A stretch of DNA of 34,531 nt from Gluconobacter vitians (lineage in GTDB: Bacteria > Pseudomonadota > Alphaproteobacteria > Acetobacterales > Acetobacteraceae), in contig NZ_JABCQG010000020.1 of NCBI RefSeq assembly GCF_015244565.1, forward strand, positions 1-34,531. The letters are read 5' to 3'. Position numbers and translations under genes: made by a program. Of this stretch, positions 1 to 10,000 are shown in pieces. The notes under the pieces were generated by a model. The model ran no database searches. It was not told where the DNA came from and saw nothing but the letters and a program-made list of their open reading frames with translations. Numbering within the stretch: position 1 is the first letter of the stretch; each line of letters begins with the position of its first letter.

Positions 1-10
1 CAGGTCGCCA

Positions 11-48
11 GACAAGCGTCTCGGGGGCATGCCCCCGAGACGCTTGTC
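11..48. repeat. 38-bp perfect palindrome
   Basis: Positions 11-29 and 30-48 are exact reverse complements with no unpaired centre (core GGGGGCATGCCCCC). As RNA the two arms would form a very stable G+C-rich stem. No T-run follows on the plus strand, so it is not a textbook intrinsic terminator. It may still end a transcript entering from the left, or be a recombination or IS-related site. The neighbouring gene lies outside the window. Confidence 0.85.
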
Positions 49-340
49 ATCCCATCAACCCCAAACCATAAAAACCGGAAACTCTCTTTTTGAGTGGTAA
101 CAAAAAGGGGGGCATGTCAGCTGAACTCCATATCTGACCGGTTTTAGCATTGAACCGGACAAAGATACGGGCTGTTCTGCTGCATCCCCTTATCGATCTG
201 AAACTGACTTATGGCTTGCAACACATGATCGGCAGTACGGTTGTTCGTGCCTCTTGAGGCTTCGAATGCAAAAAAGACCCATTCTGCTGCTTCACGATAC
301 CTTGTCAGCCAATGACAAACCGATCTCTTGCAATGAAGAA
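49..340. other. Gene-poor stretch with possible remnants
   Basis: No convincing gene is seen. On the minus strand an open frame without a usable start runs from about 362 to a stop at 144-146 (about 72 codons) and could be a decayed coding remnant; I do not recognise it. Also on the minus strand, the sequence beginning TGACATGCCCCCC (reverse of 107-119) resembles the TG-starting terminal repeat of some IS3-family elements. That resemblance is weak and no transposase accompanies it. Confidence 0.3.
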
Positions 341-374
341 GGTCTATCTTGAGATGATCACCTCAAGATAGACC
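341..374 (-). terminator. Hairpin terminator after the glycosyltransferase-like gene
   Basis: GGTCTATCTTGAG at 341-353 pairs exactly with CTCAAGATAGACC at 362-374 around a short loop that itself contains TGATCA. The hairpin starts 14 bases past the stop codon of the minus-strand gene ending at 388, and the minus strand continues with a T-rich stretch. It fits a Rho-independent terminator for that gene and may also work in the other direction. Confidence 0.7.
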
Positions 375-387
375 CTGTATTTGTTAT

Positions 388-1752
388 TTAAGTAAAATCA
401 TCATTTGAGATAACTCTAAGTGAATATAGATCCAAGGAGAAGGAAAGAGCTTTAATGCAGAAGGCATTCGTTCCACTTGGAATGTTCACGCTGAAGAAAT
501 GCATTCCTCGCCACGATTTTCTATATTCAATCTCCAGATTTTCATTGTCTGAACGTACTGCTCTCATATTTTCCAGAATATTATCCTGCGTCGTTCCAAT
601 TATTGCTGTCAGGCACTGAGCCTGTTCTGGGATAACCACATGCATGATTTCATCCGGCTGCAATGAAACTGCGTATCTCTGGTCCCAGTTAGGAAGTGCA
701 GATGTAAAAATCTTGTCGATATGATGCGGATTCTGCGCAGCCGGGATCATAATATTTTCTGAACCTAAAATGTTTTTACCGCCAAGAATCTCTTTTCCAT
801 CCTTGTTAAGGTATGTTTCGGCGTCTTGCAGTATTGGTTCCCATCGGTCTGGAGACCATTGCGCATGTACCGAATTAAAAAGACGGCTGTATATTTCCAG
901 ATCGTTTATAATACGCGCCCTGTGGCGAGATTTTCCTTCAATAACTTCCATTTCTGAAAACATCGCATGATAGTCTTGATAGAAATTTGAAATGATAAAT
1001 TTATTATTGAGATTTGTGACCGGATGAATAAATGTTCTGCCTTCTGCAGAAATTTCTTCGCACTCCAAATAACAGGGGGCCCAGTCATACATCTGGAGAT
1101 GATCACAATAATTGATTAGAAGATCTACATTCATTCCGGCTTGAACGGGTTCATGTACCATGACCGTCTCACCAATCGGCCATGTAGAGAGGCCTTTCTC
1201 CCTTTTCAGGTGCGACATTTCCATACGACGCCGCAAAATGTAGAAAGCCGCTCTTCTTGAAAAAAACGAAACACAGAAGAGTCCTTTGTGAATATATTCA
1301 GAAGTATCAGTATAGCCTATACTACCTTCAAGATGGCTCCACTGTTCATTTGGCTGTGTTTGGGGATGATAAATAACGTCTACATTTTTTGCAGCCATCT
1401 GAGAGAAAATATCATCTATTGACAGATGGGTCGCCACATCATTTTCAACGGAGCAGATATAGTCGTATTCAGGGTGGGATAGTATGAAAAGGTTCTGGTG
1501 ATAGTCTCCATTATACCAATACCCTCCACGCCTTTCGTCCATACCATACTCAAGACCAAGTTTTTCGATATCAGAGTACGGAACAAGGAAAACTTTTTCT
1601 TCCTTTTGATATTTTTCAGGAAGTGGGCGACCAAGAACAGGGTCAAAAATAATAAAAATATCTGAATTTTTACTATTTTCCTTACATAAGAGGAAATTTC
1701 TCTCGACAATATTATCCCATATATGAGTTTTGAAAATAATAGCTGTCTTCAT
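388..1752 (-). CDS. Hypothetical protein, glycosyltransferase-A-like
   Basis: A 454-residue soluble protein without signal peptide or membrane segment. The first ~280 residues look like a GT-A-type nucleotide-sugar fold: an opening MKTAIIFKTH strand, a stretch DYICSVENDV near residues 116-125 that sits where GT-A enzymes carry their acidic metal-binding motif, and aromatic-rich segments after it. The last ~110 residues appear beta-rich and may be an accessory domain. No family can be named with certainty and the catalytic role is inference. Start: ATG at 1752 with only a weak GAG upstream. Base composition is clearly richer in A+T than the rest of the window, suggesting horizontal acquisition. 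It stands alone, with a hairpin terminator after it and about 700 non-coding bases before it. Alternative: an unrelated protein of a surface-polysaccharide island. Confidence 0.55.
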   Translation of the reverse strand: MKTAIIFKTHIWDNIVERNFLLCKENSKNSDIFIIFDPVLGRPLPEKYQKEEKVFLVPYSDIEKLGLEYGMDERRGGYWYNGDYHQNLFILSHPEYDYICSVENDVATHLSIDDIFSQMAAKNVDVIYHPQTQPNEQWSHLEGSIGYTDTSEYIHKGLFCVSFFSRRAAFYILRRRMEMSHLKREKGLSTWPIGETVMVHEPVQAGMNVDLLINYCDHLQMYDWAPCYLECEEISAEGRTFIHPVTNLNNKFIISNFYQDYHAMFSEMEVIEGKSRHRARIINDLEIYSRLFNSVHAQWSPDRWEPILQDAETYLNKDGKEILGGKNILGSENIMIPAAQNPHHIDKIFTSALPNWDQRYAVSLQPDEIMHVVIPEQAQCLTAIIGTTQDNILENMRAVRSDNENLEIEYRKSWRGMHFFSVNIPSGTNAFCIKALSFSLDLYSLRVISNDDFT

Positions 1753-2456
1753 AATAAATATTTCTCAAACTCAAGATTATGGAAGCCAAGTTACTGACCT
1801 GTATAGCAATTTTTAGCCCTGTCTCAAAGAATGAATTGGATGAAATAATTTTCTCGTTGCCGTTGGATTTTTAGCTCTGATAGCGCCCAGCCCGTTTTCC
1901 AAAAAATGCTGCAATCCCGGCGGGACGGCGTTGCTGACAGAGTGCTATTTGCCGTCGTGTTCATGCGCGTCGTCTTCGTACAAAATATGTAGAATATACT
2001 GGAAAAAGGCCATCGCCTCCGACCGGGCAGACCGTCTTTCCGTGCTCAGAAGGCGAAAGCAGACTAATCATCGTCTAATCCCGACTTGTCAGATCACTTC
2101 GTACCGTGCTCGACCTATCCTACTGTGTTATTGAAAGAGACAGTGGATCAGATCCACAGCATTCCGAAAGGATTTTCGTCAATTAATATTAAATATATTA
2201 AACAACAAATAAGTATTTACATATTAGTCCTTAAATTAATAGCTCTTTTCATCCAGATTCAGACCTACTGATTATTCCATAAGCGATAAAGATTATTTCT
2301 TTCTTCTCCAACAGACAATTCGCACTATCTGAAATTCATCTTCAGACCTGTAGATCCCACTCACAGTTATCTAAAAAATTATTGCCATTGAACGCGATTT
2401 GTGGCATAAAGGCATAGTATGGAAAAGCTGTTTCCATATGAAAATTCCTCACAAAT
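1753..2456. other. Long intergenic stretch, A+T-rich, no gene seen
   Basis: About 700 bases divide two divergently transcribed genes. Short frames at 1931-2134 and 2086-2271 have no family resemblance or convincing ribosome-binding site. From about 1817 the text GCCCTGTCTCAAAG resembles an IS-type terminal repeat, and minus-strand frames at about 1840-2000 look faintly like decayed coding sequence, but neither can be assigned. The part from about 2170 to 2340 is strongly A+T-rich and probably holds the promoter of the plus-strand gene at 2457; no clear -35/-10 pair stands out. Confidence 0.4.
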
Positions 2457-4391
2457 ATGGCAGTAAATCCATTGTATTTATTGTACCCAATCCTTTTATT
2501 GCTTTTTTGCTTTTCAGCAAAAGCCGACACTATTTCACAGGCATTCAAGGAGAATAATCGCTATAAAAGCGTCACAGTCACCTCAGCATTAGGAAGTAAC
2601 AACCAGCCCGTAGTCCCCACGTTCAAGGGGAATGACGGTCAGTGGCATCAGTCCGTCGTTGTCTCGCAAGCCTGTGGGCTGGATAGCAATGGTTTTCCCA
2701 AATATTGCAACAACATCAGCTCTGACATGATTGGAAAGCCGCTCGGCATTCCAAGTCTTGACGCTAACGGATACGATACTTTCCCGGTGGCCACAGGTCC
2801 GTTTGTAAATGGGAATTTTATCTCCGCAGTCAAGATCGGCACAGACCCTCAGGCCGTTGATTCCGTTACGAAACAGCCATTCCTTTTTGGTGGCAACTCA
2901 GATGTGTATCTCGGGGCCTATCCGCAGCCGAATCTAGCCGGCAGTCCGCTTGGGAACTGGGCGGCTTTTCCGGTCAATCTGGTCGTCGGTGGCAGCCCTT
3001 CCGGGCCATATAATGCAGGCTGCTCACTCTGCGTGTACACTGATGCAGCATACCAGAACACCATCGTCGCGGCTCTTGCAGGCGATGATTACCGGGGCGG
3101 CCAGGTCGCATCGGGTTTTGACGTCGCAGCATTTTTTGCGTCAGCCGGAACCGAGAACGCACGCCTGGCACTTCCGGTCGCCTCTTATACGGCAAACTCC
3201 GTCGTGCTTTCCACGGCGCTCAATGCCGCGCAGCTTCTGCACGTCAAACAGGGCATGTTCATTTCCACGAACTCTCTTGTTCCTGGTCTGGGTTCAAGTG
3301 TCATTGGCGACGCCAACCTGCCTCAGAAAGACTATTACGCTGGTATTATCAAAAGCGTTTCCTCCGATGGGCTGACGATTACGGTCTATGGATGGGCGCC
3401 ACTTGGCAGCAAGTCCTCCGGGGCGGTGCCGAGCATGACCTCGCTCGAAAGCTATTACTGGCAGAACTACACATCGCCTTATGTGTTCATCGGTGCCCCG
3501 ACCAAGATGTTCGGACGGAACACCTATATGACCTATGATGGCTCCCGCACGGGCGATACGGGACAGCCTGCAACATCCTCTGTCCGACAGTTTGAGGGCG
3601 AGGAAATGGATTTCAACACGGCCAACGTGGATAATACGCCGGACCAAAGCGTTTCATTCCATGGCTACACCATCGGCGGTTCGAATACGAAGCCGAGCAT
3701 CCTGACCAGTGAAAGCTATGGCCTCAAACTCGCTGATGGTCTTCCGAACTATCTGGAGATAGCTGATGTCTGCGGACAGAACGCAATCGACAGTGGTGGC
3801 TACCATCTTCCGGGCGGTTGCATGCTTGGAACCGCTTTGAACAACAAGGCCGAGACGTTTGAGTATAATATGTACGCAAACGGGAACAACATGCACTGGG
3901 GCATGTGGCTGAACCGCGAAACCGACAACACGAACGGGTGGACGACTACATCGATCAATCTGGGCGGTAATGTTGACGGGACCAAGGGAAGCCTTGGCAG
4001 CAGCGGAAGCCCGACAGCGCGTCTTGTTTGGGGGTATCAGGGAAATACCGGCGGCATTGATGTCGTTACGAATGCCGGCGTGGACAGCCTTCGTGTCATT
4101 GGTGACCTCACTGCAACGATCAACAACGTGGTCGCCAAAAATACTTACGAACAGGGCACGACGTATTATCAGATCGGAAATGGGTCCGCTGCGGTTACGC
4201 AGGCTCATATCGCGGCTGACGGCAATGGCCATCTGTACCTTCAGTCGGATCGTAACGGACATATCAAGTCCAACAGTCCGCTGGACGTGGCCGGCGCGAT
4301 TACTTCTACGACCCTGACGGGCTCTGGAAACGCATTCGCCTGCCTCAACGCTGCCGGTCAGCTTTACCGCAGCGCAACGGCATGCCAGTAA
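2457..4391 (+). CDS. Secreted protein with tail-fibre-like C-terminus
   Basis: A 644-residue protein starting with a Sec-type signal peptide: hydrophobic residues 8-20, then a likely cut after FSAKA at about residue 23. The ATG at 2457 is the only possible N-terminal start, because an in-frame stop lies six codons upstream; no good Shine-Dalgarno is seen. The mature part is rich in Gly, Ser, Thr and Asn, with many short beta-strand-like stretches. It ends in a segment (about residues 555-644) that reads like phage tail-fibre or tailspike ends: repeated polar strands, SPLDVAGAITSTTLTGSG, then a short Cys-containing tail. No catalytic motif is recognised. It may be an exported surface or extracellular beta-structured protein, possibly acting on or binding polysaccharide. 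Composition is intermediate between the A+T-rich left gene and the G+C-rich remainder, again hinting at transfer. Confidence 0.65.
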   Translation: MAVNPLYLLYPILLLLFCFSAKADTISQAFKENNRYKSVTVTSALGSNNQPVVPTFKGNDGQWHQSVVVSQACGLDSNGFPKYCNNISSDMIGKPLGIPSLDANGYDTFPVATGPFVNGNFISAVKIGTDPQAVDSVTKQPFLFGGNSDVYLGAYPQPNLAGSPLGNWAAFPVNLVVGGSPSGPYNAGCSLCVYTDAAYQNTIVAALAGDDYRGGQVASGFDVAAFFASAGTENARLALPVASYTANSVVLSTALNAAQLLHVKQGMFISTNSLVPGLGSSVIGDANLPQKDYYAGIIKSVSSDGLTITVYGWAPLGSKSSGAVPSMTSLESYYWQNYTSPYVFIGAPTKMFGRNTYMTYDGSRTGDTGQPATSSVRQFEGEEMDFNTANVDNTPDQSVSFHGYTIGGSNTKPSILTSESYGLKLADGLPNYLEIADVCGQNAIDSGGYHLPGGCMLGTALNNKAETFEYNMYANGNNMHWGMWLNRETDNTNGWTTTSINLGGNVDGTKGSLGSSGSPTARLVWGYQGNTGGIDVVTNAGVDSLRVIGDLTATINNVVAKNTYEQGTTYYQIGNGSAAVTQAHIAADGNGHLYLQSDRNGHIKSNSPLDVAGAITSTTLTGSGNAFACLNAAGQLYRSATACQ

Positions 4392-4452
4392 AAAACAGGT
4401 CTTTAACCACCATGTTTGTATAGAGTAGCAGTTATTATATCACTCTTCCTTC

Positions 4453-4536
4453 GGGGACTTTGCAAAATGTTCAGACTGTTCTGTTGAACCTGTTTTGAGG
4501 CTCAATTTTATCAAGAACATTCTGGCAAAAGTCCCT
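4453..4536. repeat. Short element bounded by imperfect inverted repeats (MITE-like)
   Basis: The left arm GGGACTTTGCAAAATGTTC (4454-4472) pairs with the right arm at 4515-4535, which read on the minus strand is GGGACTTTTGCCAGAATGTTC apart from small gaps: about 18 matches with two one-base gaps and one mismatch. The core between them is only about 42 bases and has no coding capacity. This is the form of a miniature inverted-repeat element or the remnant of an IS. No clear target duplication was confirmed. Confidence 0.45.
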
Positions 4537-4610
4537 GATCAGGAGATTTTTCAAAACATCCAGAACTCTGACCACATTTTCAGGCTCAGAATTCGTAACA
4601 GACTTCACGC

Positions 4611-4640
4611 GATGCGATCTGCCTTGCGGTGGATCGCATC
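4611..4640 (-). terminator. Possible hairpin after the first GH92 gene
   Basis: GATGCGATC at 4611-4619 pairs with GATCGCATC at 4632-4640 around a 12-base loop, about 30 bases past the stop of the minus-strand gene ending at 4669. No T-run follows, so its role as a terminator is uncertain. Confidence 0.35.
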
Positions 4641-4668
4641 AGTCATGAAGATGCGGGATTTCGATTTT

Positions 4669-6951
4669 TCAGCGGGAAGGTTGTTCCTGCATCACAAAGC
4701 GTAGTTCCCCACCTGCAATAACACTCTTCTGCGAAAGAAAGGGCGTCTCAAGCGGCCGACCATTCAGCGTGACGGACCCGACATAAGGGTGCTGCGCATC
4801 AAGATGCTCGGCGATCATCGTAAAAGTATGGTTGTTGCCAAGGTGGATCACAGCCTTCGGAACAAACGGCCGTCCGATGGCATACTCTCCGCTCGCCGGC
4901 GTGACGGGATAAAAGCCCAGCGCGGTGAAAATATACCATGCCGACATCTGACCGAGATCGTCATTTCCAGCCAGCCCGTCCGGGCGAACGGCATACTGCG
5001 TCTGCATGATCTGTGTCAGACGCTGCTGCGTCTTCCAAAGCGCACCGGCATAGTCATAAAGATATGCGACATGATGGTCCGGCTCGTTGCCGTGGGCATA
5101 CCATCCGATCAGACCGCTGATATCCTCGACATTTTTGAAAATCGCAGGATCCACTTTCGCATCGAAAAGCGTATCGATCTTCGCCATAAACGGCGTCCTG
5201 CCCCCCATGACAGAGATCAGCCCCGGAATATCCTGCGGGACATACCAGGAATACTGCCAGGCATTGCCTTCCGTATAATCGCTGCCATAGGCGGCCGAAG
5301 CGGGATCGAACGGCATCCGGAACTGACCGTCACTTTTGCGCGCCCGCATGAAGCCCGATTTCGGATCCCAGACATTGCGCCAGTTATGGGACCGCCGCTC
5401 GAACTCACTGGCAATATCCGTATGCCCCATGGCGCGGGCCATTCGTGACAGCGCCCAGTCGTCATAGGCATATTCAAGGGTCTTTGAAGCGCCCTCGGCT
5501 TCTTTGTCGATCGGCACGTAACCGATCTTCATGTAATCGGCGAGATCGCCATAGGACGCATAAGTGGCACTGTGCACCATGGTTTTGAGCGCGGCCTCGG
5601 CATCAAAGCCCCGTACACCCGCAAGATAGGCATCGGCAATCATGGGCACCGCATGATACCCGATCATGCACCAGGTCTCGAGCCCCTGATAGGACCAGAC
5701 CGGCAGCAGCCCGAACGGACTGTTTTTCGCCGCCGCAACCAGGGACTGGACGAACTGCGAGCTCAGATCAGGCCGCAGAAGCGCCAGCAGAGGCTGCTGT
5801 GCGCGATAGACGTCCCATGTCGACCAGGTTGAATAGAAATCAAACCCTTTCGCCTTGTGCGCTTCATAATCCGGCCCGCGATACTCATCATTGGCGTCCA
5901 TGCTCAGCGTCGGTGCCAGCATGACGTGATACAGCGCCGTATAGAACTGTGTCCGCTGATCGGCCGTGCCGTCCACATCCATGATCGAAAGCGCGCTTTT
6001 CCAGGCTTCCTGTGCCTTCGCGCGCTGCGCATCAAAATCCCAGCCCTGCCCTTCACGATCAAGATTATCGACTGCATTCGCCTCACTGACCGGCGAGATC
6101 GCTGTCTTCACCATCAGAGGCGCATCAGGCTTACCGAAGTCAAAGACCGCCTCAAGTGCACGACCGTTCTGCGCATCCTGATCCACAGCCCGATTGCCCG
6201 GACCTTTGAAGCCCTTGTATAGAACATCCGTCTCACGATTGTAGAGCGTCCGGCCCACCATTGGCCGCGAAAACCGCATGGCAAAACACAGCACCCGCCC
6301 GGGCGCCCACCCGCGCGTCATACGGCATCCTGACACGGTGCCGTCAGCCGCGACATGCAGCCGCGCCCAGCTGACCTTACCGGGATAGTCGTAGATGCTC
6401 GGCCGCAGATCGAGCAGCAGATGTGCAGGCTTGCCCTTTGGAAACGCATAGCGATGCCAGCCCACACGCTGGCCCGCCGTCAGTTCGGCCCGCACACCAT
6501 AATCATCGAGCGTGACCGCGTAATACCCCGGATGCTCCACTTCGGTCGCATGCCGGAAACGCGACCGATACCCGCTGCCCGGCACCGCCGCATCCCCCGG
6601 CTCCAGCCGCACGTCTCCCGAAACCGGCATAACCAGCACATCGCCCAGATCGGAATGACCCGCACCAGAAAAATGCGTGTGCGAAAAACCCAGAATGGTC
6701 GGATCGTCATACTGATACCCGGCGGCCCAGGGATAGGAATGTTTGAAATCCTTCATATCCGTATCGGGTGAGACCTGAACCATTCCAAACGGCATCGTCG
6801 CCCCCGGAAAGGTATGCCCCGCTCCTCCGGTTCCAATCCGCGGATCAACCGCGGACACTGCTCCGTCATCAGCCCGGACCGGATGCAGCCCCCCTCCCGT
6901 CAGGAGAACCGAACCCGCAACACTCAGAACGCACAGGAAATAATGCTTCAT
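4669..6951 (-). CDS. GH92 family alpha-mannosidase (secreted)
   Basis: A 760-residue exo-acting, Ca2+-dependent alpha-mannosidase of glycoside hydrolase family 92, exported by a signal peptide (residues 1 to about 27, MKHYFLCVLSVAG...VRA) and probably periplasmic. Domains: N-terminal beta-sandwich (about 33-270, beginning DPRIGTGGAGHTFPGA) and the (alpha/alpha)6 catalytic domain (about 280-745). Family hallmarks visible: YTEGNAWQY with the likely general acid E561, HGNEPDHH at 620-627 with E623, and GNDDLGQMSAWY with D664/D665 as the likely base and metal-site region. In characterised members the family releases mannose with inversion, mostly from alpha-1,2 or alpha-1,3 links; the exact linkage here is not fixed by reading. 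It lies 62 bases after a second, larger GH92 gene on the same strand, so the two are probably one operon. Confidence 0.93.
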   Translation of the reverse strand: MKHYFLCVLSVAGSVLLTGGGLHPVRADDGAVSAVDPRIGTGGAGHTFPGATMPFGMVQVSPDTDMKDFKHSYPWAAGYQYDDPTILGFSHTHFSGAGHSDLGDVLVMPVSGDVRLEPGDAAVPGSGYRSRFRHATEVEHPGYYAVTLDDYGVRAELTAGQRVGWHRYAFPKGKPAHLLLDLRPSIYDYPGKVSWARLHVAADGTVSGCRMTRGWAPGRVLCFAMRFSRPMVGRTLYNRETDVLYKGFKGPGNRAVDQDAQNGRALEAVFDFGKPDAPLMVKTAISPVSEANAVDNLDREGQGWDFDAQRAKAQEAWKSALSIMDVDGTADQRTQFYTALYHVMLAPTLSMDANDEYRGPDYEAHKAKGFDFYSTWSTWDVYRAQQPLLALLRPDLSSQFVQSLVAAAKNSPFGLLPVWSYQGLETWCMIGYHAVPMIADAYLAGVRGFDAEAALKTMVHSATYASYGDLADYMKIGYVPIDKEAEGASKTLEYAYDDWALSRMARAMGHTDIASEFERRSHNWRNVWDPKSGFMRARKSDGQFRMPFDPASAAYGSDYTEGNAWQYSWYVPQDIPGLISVMGGRTPFMAKIDTLFDAKVDPAIFKNVEDISGLIGWYAHGNEPDHHVAYLYDYAGALWKTQQRLTQIMQTQYAVRPDGLAGNDDLGQMSAWYIFTALGFYPVTPASGEYAIGRPFVPKAVIHLGNNHTFTMIAEHLDAQHPYVGSVTLNGRPLETPFLSQKSVIAGGELRFVMQEQPSR

Positions 6952-7014
6952 TGAAACGACCCGACCAGAACCATGAGAAATCGAAAAAACCGTAATAAGA
7001 AAAAACCGGCCCGC

Positions 7015-10000
7015 CTAGCGTTTCTGGCCGGCATCATGCCCGAGAAGTTCGAACTCACCGATCTCGCTTCCCTGCCCGTCATGCGGGACCCAGCGATAGA
7101 AACGATGCGGAGGTTCATCCGTCAGCAGGAACGGCCGGACCTGATGCTTCCAGGCAAAATGCTCTCCGCGCCGCCGGTCGATCACGTCCCACCGTACGCC
7201 ATCGTCAGAAGCCAGCACCTCCCATGAGGACGGAGTCCGCGCTACGGCATCGCCGGATGTCATGGTATAGGCCAGCACCCGTGTTGCAACAGGCAGTTCA
7301 ACAGACAGCCCCGTCGCCGGAATTACGGCCTTCGTCATCGCATCATTATCAAATGCCGCAGCCGGGCCCGTGACCCGCGCACCCGCGATATCCATCAGAT
7401 CAGCCGCCGGATCGGGCTGCTCCTGCCCGCTTGTCAGCGACGGCAACGCAGCCGCTTCGTCAGCGCCCCATTGTGAGGGACGCGGCCCCATGGTGAAGCG
7501 CAGCTCCCCACCCGCATCAATATCCTTCTGCGAAATCCACCAGCGCGTCAGAGGATGACCATTGAACGTCACGGACTGGATATAGCGGTTTTCGTCGCTG
7601 ACACCGGGTGCGCGGATCGTCAGCGTTCTGCCACCTTGCACAGACAGGCGCATCGTCTCGAAACGCGGTGCTCCGATCGCATAGGTCGGCGTCCCCATCC
7701 GCAGCGGGTAGAACCCGGCCGCACTGAACACCCACCAGGCCGACATCTCGCCATTATCCTCATCACCCGGATAGCCCTGTCCGATCGTCGACCCACGATA
7801 GAGCCGGTTCATGACGTCACGGATCTTGTCCTGCGCTTTCCAGGGCTCCCCGGCATAATCATACATATAAAGGATATGATGGGCCGGCTGGTTGCTGTGA
7901 CTGTACTGCCCCATCCGGATGTCGTGCATTTCCCGCATCTCGTGAATGACGCCGCCATAGTCGCCAACATGATAATCCCCTGGCGTTGCGAAATACGCAT
8001 CGAGCTTCCGGGCCAGCCCTTCCCGCCCGCCGTACAGACTGGCAAGCCCGCGCCCGTCCTGCACGGGATCGAACGCCATCGTCCAGGCGTTCGTCTCGGT
8101 ATAATCCCCGCCCCAGGCCAGCGGATCGAAGTCCTTCTTCGCCACACGCCACGTTCCGTCCGGCCGACGCCCCACGAAGAACCCGACATCCCGGTCAAAA
8201 AGCCGGATGTAATCGAGCGCCCGGTTATGCAGATACCAGGCCTCCGCCGCAAAATCCGCACGCGCCGCAGAACTGCCCGATGTGGTCGCTGCAAGATCAG
8301 ACGCCATCTCGCCCAGCGCGAAATCATTCAGCGTCGCCGCATTCGACCAGGACAGCGCCTCGTCCGTATCGGTATCCGTAAAGCCACGATAGGCCGAGCG
8401 GGCCAGCCCCTTGCGGCCCACGCCCGGATCATCCGGAACCACCGTCGCATCTTTCAGAGCCGCGCGATAAAAGCCTGTCGCATCGAAATTGCGCACGCCC
8501 TTGCGCCAGGCATCCGCGAAAGCCACATCCGCGCTCGTCCCCGTCATGAGATCGGCATAGCCAGGCGATGACCAGCGCGCGATCCAGCCTCCCTCCCGAT
8601 ACTGCTGCACGAAGCCATCGATCAGGGTGCCGGCTTCTCCGGGCGTCAGCAGCGCATAAGCCGGCCAGGCCGCACGATAGGTGTCCCAAAAGCCGTTATT
8701 GACGTAGAGCCGGCCCGGCACGATCCGTGCCCCGGTCCGCGTGTCCGTATTTGCGCCAGCTGGCGTCACGAACGGGCTTGCATGCGCAAAGCGCGGTGCT
8801 TCAGCCGTTCCGACATTTTCATGCGCCTCATTGGGATACAGATAGAGGCGATACAGATTGCCATAGAGCGTCCCCTGTTCATCCTCCGCCGCGCCCGGGA
8901 TCGAAACATGCCCGAGACAACTGTTCCAGGCCTCTTTCGCAGCCTGCGCCACCGCATCGAACGTCATGCTCGGCGGCAGTTCCATGGCCAGATTGCGTCT
9001 GGCCTGCTCGAGACTGATGAGCGATGTCGCAATCCGGACTTCAAGAGACTTCCCGTCATGCGTATCAAACGACGCCCAGGCTTCCACATCGTCACGCTTC
9101 TGACCCGTCAGCCGCCCCTGTGCTTTTGCAGGACGGTCAAACGCCAGCGTGACAAACATCCGCGTCGCGCCCGTGGACAGCCCGCTGGCCACATCCGTAT
9201 AACCCGCCGCACTTCGGCCGTCGGGTGCGATGACCAGATGCCCGTGATCATTGATGTTGTCGAAAACGAGCTGCCCTTCCGCTCCCGGATAGCGAAAGCG
9301 CATGATCGCGGCATGATCGGTCGGCGCCATCTCCGCTACGATCCCGTTGGCGAGCGTCACGGCATAGCGGTAGGGAAGTGCCGTTTCATGCTCATGATCG
9401 AACGCCACGCTCCGCGCCGTCCGGTCCGCGGACGGCACGTCACTGCCGGGGACCGGCATGATCTGGAACGTCTGACGGTCCCCCATCCAGGGGCTGGGCT
9501 CGTGACTGAGCGACAGGGCCTCAAGGCGTGGACGGTTATCTGCGCCGTTACGCTCCTGATACTGATAGAGCCAGTTGGAATCACCGCGCGTAACCGGCGT
9601 CCAGAAATTAAAACCATGCGGCATCGCAACAGCCGGAAAGTTGTTCCCGCGCGAATACCGGCCATTCGCATTCGTGCCACGCCTTGTATCCACCCAGTCC
9701 ACCGGACTGCGCGCCTGCGTCTCCCCGCTGTCCGTGATCGCCACGTCATCAAGATAGACGTGATACGGCCCACCGCCTGGCGCGTCCGACCGGATTTCAA
9801 TCGCCGACACCGTCCTGCCCGCAGCAATAGCCCCGAGCGGCACCTCAACGCGGTTCCACTGATTGGGATAGAGCGCGCGTCCATTGCCCTGACCTCGCCC
9901 GGTCAGCGCCGCTCCCGAAAGATCCCGCGCGCCCAGAGCCGAAGCCCGGCTTCCATCGGAAAAGACGATATCAAGCGTGGTAAATGTCGCCGGATCAGTC

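Noticed and set aside
144-362. Minus-strand open frame of about 72 codons
   Set aside because: No start codon with a ribosome-binding site, overlaps the hairpin terminator at 341-374, and no family recognised; mentioned only as a possible remnant.
4495-4704. 69-codon frame near the end of the first mannosidase gene
   Set aside because: It overlaps the mannosidase 3' end and the inverted repeats, has no ribosome-binding site and no family resemblance.
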